Source of the DNA: DAOPJM01 sp035399665
Lineage (GTDB): Bacteria > Bacillota > Clostridia > Christensenellales > CAG-138
DNA: 41,953 bases
Direction of reading: 5' to 3'
NCBI GenBank assembly: GCA_035399665.1
Contig: DAOPJM010000015.1
Coordinates: forward strand, 1-41,953
The notes below the pieces were generated by a model that saw only the letters and a program-made list of their open reading frames with translations, was not told the origin of the DNA and made no database searches. Positions 31,620 to 39,525 of the stretch are shown here, piece by piece; positions within the stretch are counted from its first letter, which is position 1; each line of letters begins with the position of its first letter. A program made the position numbers and the translations under genes.

Positions 31620-32343
31620 TTATACCGACTATCGCGACAACGACAGGATGCTGACGCTGTTCACCATTGAGCGCGGGCGCATGGACGTGAAAGCCCCCGG
31701 CTGCCGCAAGTCGGAATCCAAGCTGCTTGCGGGAACTCAGCTCTTTGCCTTCTGTGAATTCGAGCTGTATATGAGTGCGGCCGGCAAGCTCACGGTCACC
31801 TCCTGCGATCTCTTGGAGAGCTTCTACCCCATACGCGAGGACTACGAGCGCTTTATGGCGGCAAGTGCGGCGGTAAGGCTGTGCTGTCTTACCGTGCAGT
31901 CCGAGGACGAGAACAAGGCTCTCTTTTCCCTGCTCTATCACACCCTGTCCTTCCTAAGCTATGGGCAGAATGGGCCTGACAACCTGTTTATGGCCTTCCT
32001 TCTGCGCTGCCTAAACTGCCTTGGGCTTTGCCCCTCAATCACCGAGTGCGCGTCCTGCGGCAAAAGCCTTGTTTCGGAAACAAAGCTGCGTTTCTCGACG
32101 ATTCGGGGCGGCGCCTGCTGTTCCGCCTGCGCCGGTGAGGCCGCGCAAATCAGCCCCACCGCGCTTGAAGCCATGCGGCGTATGCTCAAATTAGCGGACA
32201 ACGAGCTTGGCAGGGTCGTGCTGAAGGACGCTCTGAAAAACGAGATAATGACGGCTCTTGTGCCGTACTGTGAACACTATGTCGACGGAAGCGACAGGAT
32301 ATTATCGGCGTTTCACAATTCTATAAATCGGCCGTCGATATAA
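31585..32343 (+). CDS. recO: DNA repair protein RecO
   Basis: RecO works with RecF and RecR to load RecA on SSB-coated DNA gaps. The 252-residue product has an N-terminal OB fold (GIVTDYTDYRDNDRMLTLFT) and a C-terminal zinc-containing helical domain with CASCGKSL and CCSACAG. The start is a GTG at 31585 with GGGGAG 8 nt upstream. It overlaps yqzL by 35 nt, so translation is coupled. glyQS, which often follows recO, is not present. Confidence 0.94.
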   Translation: MPKICTKGIVTDYTDYRDNDRMLTLFTIERGRMDVKAPGCRKSESKLLAGTQLFAFCEFELYMSAAGKLTVTSCDLLESFYPIREDYERFMAASAAVRLCCLTVQSEDENKALFSLLYHTLSFLSYGQNGPDNLFMAFLLRCLNCLGLCPSITECASCGKSLVSETKLRFSTIRGGACCSACAGEAAQISPTALEAMRRMLKLADNELGRVVLKDALKNEIMTALVPYCEHYVDGSDRILSAFHNSINRPSI

Positions 32344-32378
32344 GTTTACACATTGCTTATTAGATTTTTACAAAGTAC

Positions 32379-32407
32379 TTGAAATGCTCCGATGGATGGT
32401 GTATAAT
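32379..32407 (+). promoter_or_regulatory. Promoter of pepV and the two-component system
   Basis: TTGAAA (32379-32384), a 17-nt spacer and a perfect TATAAT (32402-32407) lie 37 nt before the pepV ATG. GAGAGGAG provides the ribosome binding site. Confidence 0.82.
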
Positions 32408-32443
32408 AGGGTGTAATAGTTTGTAGAGAGGAGCTTCTGTTTT

Positions 32444-33772
32444 ATGTACAAACATATTGAAGATAGCTTTGACGCGCAGGTTGAAGCCTTGCGCGATCTT
32501 ATCCGAATACCTTCCGTTTCACGCGGAACCCCTGAGCCGGGCAAGCCTCTGGGTCGGCATGTGCATGACGCTTTGCACTACACCCTGAACTTGGCGCGAA
32601 AGCTGGGCTTTACCAAGGTTTTTGACCTTGATGGCTACTGCGGCGTAATCGAGTACGGCGAGGGCAAAGAAACCCTGGGCGTGATGGCGCATTTGGACGT
32701 CGTCCCCGAGGGCAGGGGTTGGCATTATCCGCCCTATGGCGCGGAGATAGCAAACGGCAAAATTTACGGCAGAGGTACCATGGACGACAAGGGCGAGGCC
32801 ATATCCGCTCTGTTCGCGCTTGCCGCAATCAAGGACAGCGGTCTGCCCCTAAAGCGCAGGATTCGCCTGATCTTGGGCTGCGACGAGGAACGCGGCTCAC
32901 TGTGCATGGCGCGCTACAAGGAGACCGAGCCTGAGCCTGACCTTGCGTTCACTCCCGACGCCGATTACCCGCTCGTCAACTCCGAGATGGGCATATTCCA
33001 CGGAACGTACATAAAGGACGCGCCCTCCGCCGTTCGGATGAAGGTCGGCACGGCCGCCAACGTTATCCCCGGCGACGCCTCCTGCGAGCTTCCCGTGGAG
33101 CCGGTCAAGACCGAGCTTCACGAGGGCTTTACCGCGAATTGGGGCAAAAGCCTTGTCGTGACGGGCTTCGGCGGACACGCCGCAAGCGCGTGGCTTGCCA
33201 AGAATGCCCTGTGCCAGCTGATTGAGATTGTCGCGGCGCAGAAGCTTGACTCTGAGGATTCCGTCACCTTCAAGGGCTTAAACGAACTCTTTGATATGTG
33301 CTGCCACGGCGAGCATTTCGGCGTTGACGTCACCGACGATTCGGGCGAAACCTCGCTCAACCTCACCATGCTTGAGGCGGGCGCAGACGGTGTGAGAATC
33401 ACCATTGACAGCCGCTACCCCTTCTCCCTGCCCTTTGATACCCTGCTTGCCGCTTTGGATGAAAAGCTTGGAGCCTTGGGCTTTGTAAGGGGCGATTATT
33501 CCAACTCGCACTGTCATTACATCGATCCTGAGAGCGAGCTTGTACGCACGCTCATGGATATATACAACACCAAGACAGGCAAGCAGTCCAAGCCGCTTGC
33601 GATAGGCGGAGGCACCTACGCGAGGGCGTTCAGGAACGCGGTCGCGTTCGGCTGCGAACCCGAGGACGGCGTGGCTCTGGCGCACATGCCCGACGAGTGC
33701 GTGAGCTTTGAGGAGATGAAATTCAATACCGAAATAATGGCCGAGGCTATGAGGCGCTTGGCCGGGGAGTGA
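32444..33772 (+). CDS. pepV: Dipeptidase PepV (M20 family)
   Basis: PepV is a cytosolic dinuclear zinc dipeptidase with broad specificity, including beta-Ala and D-Ala dipeptides in lactobacilli. The 442-residue product has HLDVVPEGRGW, GRGTMDDKG, the catalytic/metal motif DEERGS and FTPDADYPLVNSEMG, all typical of PepV. A long lid domain follows. It begins a unit with the response regulator and kinase genes, which start 4 nt after its stop. This link is unusual, as PhoPR-type systems are normally next to phosphate or envelope genes. Confidence 0.93.
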   Translation: MYKHIEDSFDAQVEALRDLIRIPSVSRGTPEPGKPLGRHVHDALHYTLNLARKLGFTKVFDLDGYCGVIEYGEGKETLGVMAHLDVVPEGRGWHYPPYGAEIANGKIYGRGTMDDKGEAISALFALAAIKDSGLPLKRRIRLILGCDEERGSLCMARYKETEPEPDLAFTPDADYPLVNSEMGIFHGTYIKDAPSAVRMKVGTAANVIPGDASCELPVEPVKTELHEGFTANWGKSLVVTGFGGHAASAWLAKNALCQLIEIVAAQKLDSEDSVTFKGLNELFDMCCHGEHFGVDVTDDSGETSLNLTMLEAGADGVRITIDSRYPFSLPFDTLLAALDEKLGALGFVRGDYSNSHCHYIDPESELVRTLMDIYNTKTGKQSKPLAIGGGTYARAFRNAVAFGCEPEDGVALAHMPDECVSFEEMKFNTEIMAEAMRRLAGE

Positions 33773-33776
33773 GACC

Positions 33777-34460
33777 ATGGCACTTATTTACATCGTAGAA
33801 GACGACAACGAGATCCGCGAAATGGAACGCTACGCCCTTATAGGCAGCGGCTTTTCGGTGAAGGACTTTGAGGACGCCCAGACCTTCTTTGCGGCGATGG
33901 GTGAGGGTGAGCTGCCCGATTTGGTCATGCTCGACATCATGCTTCCGGGAGAGGACGGACTTGAGATACTCAAGAAGCTTCGCGCAAACGCGAACACCAG
34001 GCGCGTCCCAATCATCTTGGTGACCGCCAAGGCAAGCGACGCGGACAAGATCGAGGGTCTTGACAGCGGCGCCGACGATTATATCGCCAAGCCCTTCAAC
34101 ATCCGCGAGCTTATCTCAAGGGTCAACGCCCTCCTGCGCCGCACCACCAATGAGGAGCAGATTCTGTCCTGCGGCAATATCTCCCTGGATGACATTCGTC
34201 ACAAGATTCATTCCTGCGGCGAATCCATCGATCTCACCTTCAAGGAATATGAGCTTTTGAAGTACCTCATGCGCAATGTCGATACGGTCTTAACCCGCGA
34301 TATGCTCATGAACGCGGTATGGGGCTTCTCGTTCTCCGGTGAGTCGCGCACGGTCGATATGCACATCATGATGCTCAGGCAGAAGCTGGGCGCGGCGGGC
34401 AAGCAGATCGTCACCATCCGCAACGTGGGCTATATGCTCACCACGGGAGAGCTTAAATAG
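33777..34460 (+). CDS. OmpR/PhoB-family response regulator
   Basis: This 227-residue transcription factor has a receiver domain with acidic pair EDD (9-10), phospho-acceptor Asp53 in VMLDIMLPGEDG, Thr in LVTAKAS and Lys in ADDYIAKPFN. A C-terminal winged-helix DNA-binding domain follows (DLTFKEYELLKYLM ... VDMHIMMLRQKLG). It lies 4 nt after pepV and its stop overlaps the kinase GTG by 1 nt. Targets cannot be inferred. It resembles PhoP/PhoB in sequence. Confidence 0.93.
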   Translation: MALIYIVEDDNEIREMERYALIGSGFSVKDFEDAQTFFAAMGEGELPDLVMLDIMLPGEDGLEILKKLRANANTRRVPIILVTAKASDADKIEGLDSGADDYIAKPFNIRELISRVNALLRRTTNEEQILSCGNISLDDIRHKIHSCGESIDLTFKEYELLKYLMRNVDTVLTRDMLMNAVWGFSFSGESRTVDMHIMMLRQKLGAAGKQIVTIRNVGYMLTTGELK

Positions 34461-35449
34461 TGGAAACGGACGGCTTTACCGGCAGTCTAATCGAGGTAAT
34501 ACCCGAGGGTATCATCGCCGTTGACGCCGCCGGACGTATCATCGGCTGCAACGCCAAGGCGATGCGGCTGTTGAGTTTGTCCAAAGATCCCACGGGGAGC
34601 GCCATATCAGCCCTTGAGAACGCCGCGTTGCAGCGGTTTTTGGGTGACGCCAGAAACGGCGAAATGAGGGAATTCGACGTGGGCGGCAAAAGCGTCTCCG
34701 TCACCTATCGCGACCTCATTCAAGGTGATCTTCGCTTTGGCGCGGTGCTGCTCATGTCCCTTGTGGGTGAGCGCTCCCACGCCGAGCGCGTCCGCACCGA
34801 GTTTACCGCCAATGTCTCGCATGAGCTAAAGACGCCCTTGACCTCTATCTCCGGCTATGCCGAGATGATCTCCATGGGCATGGCGCAGGGCGACGATATA
34901 AAGCGTTTTGCCAACAAGATTGAGACCGAGGCCAAGCGTATGCTTACGCTTATATCGGATATAATTCGCCTGTCTCAGCTTGACGAGATGGCGGAAGCCC
35001 GCCTGAGCTTTGAGGTTGTTGACTTCTACCCCATAGTCTCCGACATAGTGGAGCTTATGCAGCCCATAGCGCAAAAGCGCGGACTGTCCATTCAGCTTTC
35101 GGGCGGGTCGATGCAGGTCAAGGGCGACAAGGCCATGCTCACCGAGCTTGCCACCAACCTTATAGACAACGCCGTGCGCTATAACCGCGACAACGGGCTT
35201 ATCACGGTGCGCGTGGCGGATCAATGCTTTTCGGTGCGCGACACCGGTATCGGTATATCCAAGTCGGACTCCATTCACGTCTTTGAGCGTTTCTATCGCG
35301 CCGATAAGAGCCGCAGCAAGGCGACGGGCGGAACTGGTCTTGGGCTTGCCATCGTCAAGCACACCTGTGAGCAGCTTGGCGCTGTGGTGTCGCTCGACAG
35401 CAGAGAGGGCATAGGAACAGAGATTACGGTTCGCTTCCCCAAGGTCTGA
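34460..35449 (+). CDS. PhoR-like histidine kinase without membrane segments
   Basis: This 329-residue kinase starts at a GTG overlapping the response regulator stop. It has a PAS-like domain (about 10-105, VIPEGIIAVDAAGRIIGCNAKA), a HisKA domain with phospho-acceptor His121 in ANVSHELKTPLTSISGY, and an ATPase domain with N box LIDNAVRYN, G1 DTGIGI and G2 GTGLGLAI. No transmembrane helix or signal peptide is visible, unlike most PhoR proteins, so it probably senses a cytoplasmic signal through the PAS domain or through partners. A terminator follows 62 nt later. Confidence 0.93.
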   Translation: METDGFTGSLIEVIPEGIIAVDAAGRIIGCNAKAMRLLSLSKDPTGSAISALENAALQRFLGDARNGEMREFDVGGKSVSVTYRDLIQGDLRFGAVLLMSLVGERSHAERVRTEFTANVSHELKTPLTSISGYAEMISMGMAQGDDIKRFANKIETEAKRMLTLISDIIRLSQLDEMAEARLSFEVVDFYPIVSDIVELMQPIAQKRGLSIQLSGGSMQVKGDKAMLTELATNLIDNAVRYNRDNGLITVRVADQCFSVRDTGIGISKSDSIHVFERFYRADKSRSKATGGTGLGLAIVKHTCEQLGAVVSLDSREGIGTEITVRFPKV

Positions 35450-35510
35450 CACCCCCCTCGTACCAAGCCCGCGCCAAATGCGCGGAAAAATCTAATCGTA
35501 CAATTTTTTG

Positions 35511-35547
35511 AAGATCTGCGGCAATGACGTTTGCCGCGGTCTTTTTT
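35511..35547 (+). terminator. Terminator of the pepV-two-component operon
   Basis: An imperfect stem pairs the GCGGCAA arm with TTGCCGC, extended outward by AGA/TCT, and is followed by CTTTTTTG. It lies 60 nt after the kinase stop. Confidence 0.8.
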
Positions 35548-35598
35548 GTGTTCCCCCTTAAAGTTATGTCTTACTCTTTTTAGCGTTGACAACTTTCA

Positions 35599-35627
35599 AT
35601 GACAAGCGCGGCGACGCATGGTATAAT
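35599..35627 (+). promoter_or_regulatory. Promoter of the amidohydrolase leader
   Basis: ATGACA (35599-35604), a 17-nt spacer and TATAAT (35622-35627) predict transcription from about 35634, leaving a leader of about 190 nt before the amidohydrolase ATG. A TTGACA further upstream is too far from the -10 to be used. Confidence 0.72.
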
Positions 35628-35633
35628 ATGGCT

Positions 35634-35824
35634 GTCGTTTGACAGTCCAAAGGACGTCCATGCATGGCGGCGTATGGCGTCAACGCAGACTGCCGCCGCT
35701 TTGCAGCAGAACGTTTGAGAAGCTCAGCGTCAAGGCTCGCGTACTGTGCAGCATTTGGCTTGCTGCATATTTTGGGCTTTCGCGCCGCTGATGTAAATTC
35801 ATTTTTTTGAAGGGAGATAGTTAC
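35634..35824 (+). promoter_or_regulatory. Long, potentially structured 5' leader of the amidohydrolase
   Basis: This stretch has no gene listed by length. A helix GACG-t-CCAT (35653-35661) with ATGGCGTC (35674-35681) encloses GGCGGC (35666-35671), which can instead pair with GCCGCC (35692-35697). TGCAGCA occurs twice (35702-35708, 35747-35753); the second copy pairs perfectly with TGCTGCA (35761-35767) around a 7-nt loop and is followed by TATTTT, like an attenuator. The first copy could compete for it. It matches no riboswitch I know. A short ORF (35660-35791) runs through the same region, so the structure may partly reflect chance. Confidence 0.4.
35660..35791 (+). CDS. Possible small protein or leader ORF in the amidohydrolase leader
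   Basis: This is a 43-codon frame starting at ATG 35660 with AAAGGA 7 nt upstream and ending at TGA 35791. The product would be basic, with a hydrophobic stretch VLCSIWLAAYFGL near the C-terminus flanked by Lys/Arg, so a small membrane peptide is conceivable. A second short frame, 14 codons from ATG 35674, also exists. Neither is recognised. The region may act only as RNA, or as a translated leader controlling the amidohydrolase 33 nt downstream. Confidence 0.3.
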   Translation: MHGGVWRQRRLPPLCSRTFEKLSVKARVLCSIWLAAYFGLSRR

Positions 35825-37414
35825 ATGGCCACCTTGTACTACAACGGAACAATAATCACCATGTCGAACCCGCCTGTCGCGGAGGCGGTGCTGACGGAGG
35901 GCGAAAGGGTCGTCGCGGTCGGGCCTTTCAAGCGACTATTTGACTTGGCAAGTGGGGCTGAGACGGTCAATCTTGAGGGCCGAACGCTCATGCCCGCCTT
36001 TGTTGACGCGCACAGCCACCTATCCTCCTATGCCTCGTCCTTCCTTCAGGTGCCGCTAGACGAGTGTGTGAGCTTTGACGAGATATTTGAGCGTATTCAG
36101 GGCTTCATCGCGGACAACGCCGTCAAAGAGGGCGAGTGGGTATTCGCGAAGGGCTATGACAACAACGCGCTCAAGGAAAGACGTCACCCAACCTTGGCGC
36201 TCGTCGATGCCTGCGCCCCTAAAAACCCGCTCATTTTGCAGCACGCCTCCGGACATGTCGGAGTTTTCAACAGTCTCGCCTTAAAGCTGCTCAGCGTTAA
36301 TCCCGACACCCCCTCGCCCGAGGGCGGCAGGATAGGAACCGAAAACGGGTATCTCACGGGCTACATGGAGGAAAACGCCTACTTCACCTACATGAAAAAA
36401 GCTCCAATGGCAGGAGCAAAGGAGCTGTTCGCCGCTTATATGAAGGCACAAGCGGGCTACGCCGCGCATGGGATTACCACAATTCAGGAGGGCATGATGG
36501 TCAAGGAAATGCTTCCGCTGTATCGGCAGCTGCTATCCTTAAACATGCTGTATCTGGACACGGTGGGCTACGCCTCGGTCGAGGACACTGACGCGTTCAT
36601 TGCCGCGTTCCCGCAGAGCTTTTTAAGGTATGACAGGCATTTCAAGCTGGGCGGCTGCAAGATATTCCTTGACGGGTCTCCGCAGGGGCGCACCGCGTGG
36701 ATGCGCAAGCCCTACCTTGGAAGCAATCCTGACTACCGCGGCTATGGTACCATGCGTGACGAACAGGTCTTGGACGCGGTCGAAGCCTCGGCAAGGCAAG
36801 GGATGCAGCTGCTTGCCCATTGCAACGGAGACGCTGCGGCAAGGCAGTTTCTGAACGCCGTGGAGCTTGCGGAACGGGACTATGACGTCGCCGCCCTGCG
36901 CCCAGTGATGATACACGCGCAGCTTTTGGGGCGTGATCAGCTCCCGCTCGCCCTGCGTCTCGGCGTCACCCCCTCGTTTTTCGTCGCGCACACCTACCAC
37001 TGGGGCGATGTGCATTTGCAAAACTTTGGGGAAGAACGTGCCTTCGCAATCAGCCCGACAGCTTCGGCGCTTTCGCTGGGACTGCGCTTTACCTTCCATC
37101 AGGACACGCCCGTGATAGCTCCGAACATGCTTGAAACCCTGTGGTGCGCCGTAAACCGTGTGACCAAGGGCGGCGTAAGCCTCGGCGAGGCGGAGCGCAT
37201 ACCCGTGGAGGAGGCTCTGAAGGCCGTAACGGTGAACGCCGCGTGGCAGTACTTTGAGGAGGATAAAAAGGGCAGTATTGAAGCGGGCAAAAACGCTGAT
37301 TTCGTGATGCTCGATCGAAATCCCCTGAGCGTTCCTTTGGATGAGCTGCGGGACATTCGCGTACTAAAAACCATCAAGGGCGGCAAAACGATATTCGAAC
37401 GTCAAATAGACTAA
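35825..37414 (+). CDS. YtcJ-like amidohydrolase
   Basis: This metal-dependent hydrolase of the amidohydrolase superfamily belongs to the YtcJ/Nfd group (N-substituted formamide deformylase type). The ATG at 35825 with AGGGAG upstream gives 529 residues. N-terminal beta strands precede FVDAHSHLSSYASS, with metal-binding HSH replacing HxH. Later motifs are KIFLDGSPQGRTAWM, LLAHCNGDAAARQFLNA, FHQDTPV and the C-terminal VNAAWQYFEEDKKGSIEAGKNADFVMLDRNP. The substrate is unknown. Its long leader suggests regulation. The 3' end overlaps the convergent apbE stop by 4 bp. Confidence 0.88.
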   Translation: MATLYYNGTIITMSNPPVAEAVLTEGERVVAVGPFKRLFDLASGAETVNLEGRTLMPAFVDAHSHLSSYASSFLQVPLDECVSFDEIFERIQGFIADNAVKEGEWVFAKGYDNNALKERRHPTLALVDACAPKNPLILQHASGHVGVFNSLALKLLSVNPDTPSPEGGRIGTENGYLTGYMEENAYFTYMKKAPMAGAKELFAAYMKAQAGYAAHGITTIQEGMMVKEMLPLYRQLLSLNMLYLDTVGYASVEDTDAFIAAFPQSFLRYDRHFKLGGCKIFLDGSPQGRTAWMRKPYLGSNPDYRGYGTMRDEQVLDAVEASARQGMQLLAHCNGDAAARQFLNAVELAERDYDVAALRPVMIHAQLLGRDQLPLALRLGVTPSFFVAHTYHWGDVHLQNFGEERAFAISPTASALSLGLRFTFHQDTPVIAPNMLETLWCAVNRVTKGGVSLGEAERIPVEEALKAVTVNAAWQYFEEDKKGSIEAGKNADFVMLDRNPLSVPLDELRDIRVLKTIKGGKTIFERQID

Positions 37415-38469
37415 TCGACACTGCCCGAATAGAAGCCCGCCGTGGCGGTGATTTTGCCGTCATTGTCCACCCACAAGACCTCAACGTCTGAAAGTTCCTC
37501 TATGAGCGCCTGTCCCTTGTCAAGCGGCAGGTTGAACAACGCCGTGGACAGCGCGTCCGCAAGCCCCGAATCAGCGCACATCACCGAGACGGAGGAAAAG
37601 TATGTCGAGGGGTAAAGGGTGGCGGGGTCGATGATATGATGATAGCGCACCCCGTCCACCGTGTAGTAACGCTGATAGCTTCCGCTCGTGACCAAGCAGG
37701 AATCGTCAAGCGGAAGTACGCAGAGGGTCGAAGCGTCGAACGGGTCCTCAACGCTCACCTGCCAGTCCTCATTATCGCCGCGCTTGCCTATGGAACAGAC
37801 GTTGCCGCCCACGCTCAACAACACACTTGCCGCCCCCTCCGCTGTAAGGACGTCCACGACCAGCCCCGCGGCGTACCCCTTGGCTATCGCGCCCAGGTCA
37901 AGCCGCATTTCCGCGTCCTCAAGGTACAGCGTTTGCGCCTGCTCGTCGATGATGAGCTTATCTATATCCGTATGCTCCGCAGCGGCTTTGAGCGCGTCAA
38001 GCTCGGGCAATTCGGCGTTGTCCGGTTCGTCAGTACCCGCCTCCCTGTAATCATGCCATATGGAAAGCACACTGCCCATGGCGATATTGACCGTGCCGCC
38101 CGTCAGCCCGTACATCTCCTTGGAAAAAACCGCAAGCTCTATAAGCGCCTTATCCACCTTCACGGGCGCAATCCCCGCGTTCTCGTTGACGGTGCAGGCG
38201 TTGTTCACGCCCTCATAGGCGTTATAAATATCAAAGAGCCTGTGATACCACAAAAGCAGCTCGTGCGCTCTGTTTATAAGCGCGTCCGCCTCGCTCTCGC
38301 TCTTTGCAAAGACTACGACTATCGTCACCGTGTCAAAGACGTCCAAGAAGCTTGCCTGATAACGCCGCGTTCCTTTCCCCCTGTCAAGGCAGGCGGCAGA
38401 CAGCAGCAGCGCCAGACATAAGATCAAGGCGAGCGAAGCCTTCAGGGTTTTGCATAGACTATTTCTCAT
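37411..38469 (-). CDS. apbE: FAD:protein FMN transferase, ApbE-type lipoprotein
   Basis: ApbE attaches FMN covalently to Thr/Ser of target proteins on the outer face of the membrane. The ATG at 38469 gives 352 residues with a lipoprotein signal ending in LSAAC (Cys27). Catalytic-domain motifs include GGTVNIAMG, DLGAIAKGYAAGLVVD, LLSVGGNV, and TSGSYQRYY with RYHHIIDP. It overlaps the Gx transporter gene by 11 nt and completes a trio resembling eetA-eetB-fmnB. No target motif DxxTGAT-type was seen in window proteins. Confidence 0.93.
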   Translation of the reverse strand: MRNSLCKTLKASLALILCLALLLSAACLDRGKGTRRYQASFLDVFDTVTIVVVFAKSESEADALINRAHELLLWYHRLFDIYNAYEGVNNACTVNENAGIAPVKVDKALIELAVFSKEMYGLTGGTVNIAMGSVLSIWHDYREAGTDEPDNAELPELDALKAAAEHTDIDKLIIDEQAQTLYLEDAEMRLDLGAIAKGYAAGLVVDVLTAEGAASVLLSVGGNVCSIGKRGDNEDWQVSVEDPFDASTLCVLPLDDSCLVTSGSYQRYYTVDGVRYHHIIDPATLYPSTYFSSVSVMCADSGLADALSTALFNLPLDKGQALIEELSDVEVLWVDNDGKITATAGFYSGSVD

Positions 38470-39022
38470 CCTTTTCCGCCTTATCGTCCCTCTTGGTTTC
38501 TTCAATTGTTTCCTGCCCGTCCTTGCGTTTGGAGAGTATCGCCACCAACAGCTTGGCTGTGACGCCCGTCAGTATGCCCGCGATGACCGCCGCAATCATC
38601 AATATGGGTACATAGAAAAGTATGCTCCGAAAGCCCACCACGCAGGCGGCGACTAATATCTGACCTATGTTGTGCGCCAACGCGCCGCCCACCGAAACCC
38701 CGATAAGGCTCATCCCCTTGATGCTGTACAGCAGGAGCATGACCGCAAGGCTCAAAACCCCGCCCGCGAAGCTGTAAATCATCGCAGAGAACCCTCCAAA
38801 CAGCAGTCCCGACAGCCCCACCTTCAATATCATCAGCAGACACGCGTTCCTTTTATCAAGCAGCGCGACGGCATACAGCAGCACCATGTTGGATAGGCCG
38901 AGCTTGACGCCGGGGACTCCGCTTATCGGGATAAGGTATTCGACATAGCCCAAGACCAGCGCCGCAGCGGTCAAAAGGGCAAGCTCCGTCAGTTTTCTTG
39001 TAGCTATGCGGGGCTTATTCAT
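38459..39022 (-). CDS. Gx transporter family membrane protein (EetB-like)
   Basis: This 187-residue protein has about five hydrophobic helices. It matches the Gx transporter family, sometimes annotated as heptaprenyl diphosphate synthase component I, in LALLTAAALVLGYVEYLIP and SGVPGVKLGLSNMVLLYAV. Family members sit beside NusG_II proteins and ApbE in flavin-based extracellular electron transfer loci. The C-terminal tail is very charged and cytoplasmic. The ATG at 39022 is preceded by GGAGG and overlaps the NusG_II stop by 4 nt (ATGA). No electron transfer role has been shown here. Confidence 0.88.
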   Translation of the reverse strand: MNKPRIATRKLTELALLTAAALVLGYVEYLIPISGVPGVKLGLSNMVLLYAVALLDKRNACLLMILKVGLSGLLFGGFSAMIYSFAGGVLSLAVMLLLYSIKGMSLIGVSVGGALAHNIGQILVAACVVGFRSILFYVPILMIAAVIAGILTGVTAKLLVAILSKRKDGQETIEETKRDDKAEKDEK

Positions 39023-39387
39023 CCTTCGCCTCCGGTAAGCTCCACGGTGACGCCATTCGGCAGGCACACTATCCAGTTGTCCAACAGCGTCTCGTCGTTG
39101 TTGGGGTCAAGGCAGCCCTTGTTGACGCAAAGCTGATTCTTGCAGCTTGAACGCTCCATGCACACGCCATGTTCGTCTATTCTGATGACGTTCAGCTTGC
39201 CGTTGCCCTGGTCTATGGTTATGGTCTGCTCCTCGTCAAGCGGATAAATACCGTAGACTTGCCCATTCACATAGACCGTCACGCTTGAAAACGCACTCTT
39301 GTGCGGGCTAAGCAGCAGCCACGCGCCCAACGCAAGCAGCGCGAGCAGCAGCCCGCAGCCTATTATAAGCCAGTCCCTACGCTTCAT
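39019..39387 (-). CDS. NusG domain II-containing membrane protein (EetA-like)
   Basis: This 122-residue protein has one N-terminal transmembrane helix (about residues 7-27) and an external NusG_II domain. The signature is CMERSSCKNQLCVNKGC followed by WIVCLPNGVTVEL, with five Cys typical of the family. Together with the Gx gene and apbE it forms a unit read from one promoter. In Listeria a NusG_II-type protein (EetA) is part of the flavin-based extracellular electron transfer pathway; the similarity is in family and gene order. The ATG at 39387 has AAGGGG upstream. Confidence 0.9.
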   Translation of the reverse strand: MKRRDWLIIGCGLLLALLALGAWLLLSPHKSAFSSVTVYVNGQVYGIYPLDEEQTITIDQGNGKLNVIRIDEHGVCMERSSCKNQLCVNKGCLDPNNDETLLDNWIVCLPNGVTVELTGGEG

Positions 39388-39441
39388 CTTAGCACCCCTT
39401 CAAGCCTTGACACGCACGCTTTCGCCGCGCACCTCCCATGT

Positions 39442-39450
39442 AGTATAGCA
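39442..39450 (-). promoter_or_regulatory. Promoter of the NusG_II-Gx-apbE operon
   Basis: On the minus strand TGCTATACT is an extended -10 box. No clear -35 accompanies it. The ATG follows 55 nt downstream at 39387. Confidence 0.5.
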
Positions 39451-39525
39451 GAACCGAAGGGTAAAATCATCCTCTTTGCGAGAAAATCACCGCGATCTTT
39501 TTGCCAAAGCGAGTTTTTGTTACCG

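Noticed and set aside
35586..35627. TTGACA at 35586 as -35 of the amidohydrolase promoter
   Set aside because: The spacer to TATAAT would be 30 nt. ATGACA at 35599 has the correct 17-nt spacing.
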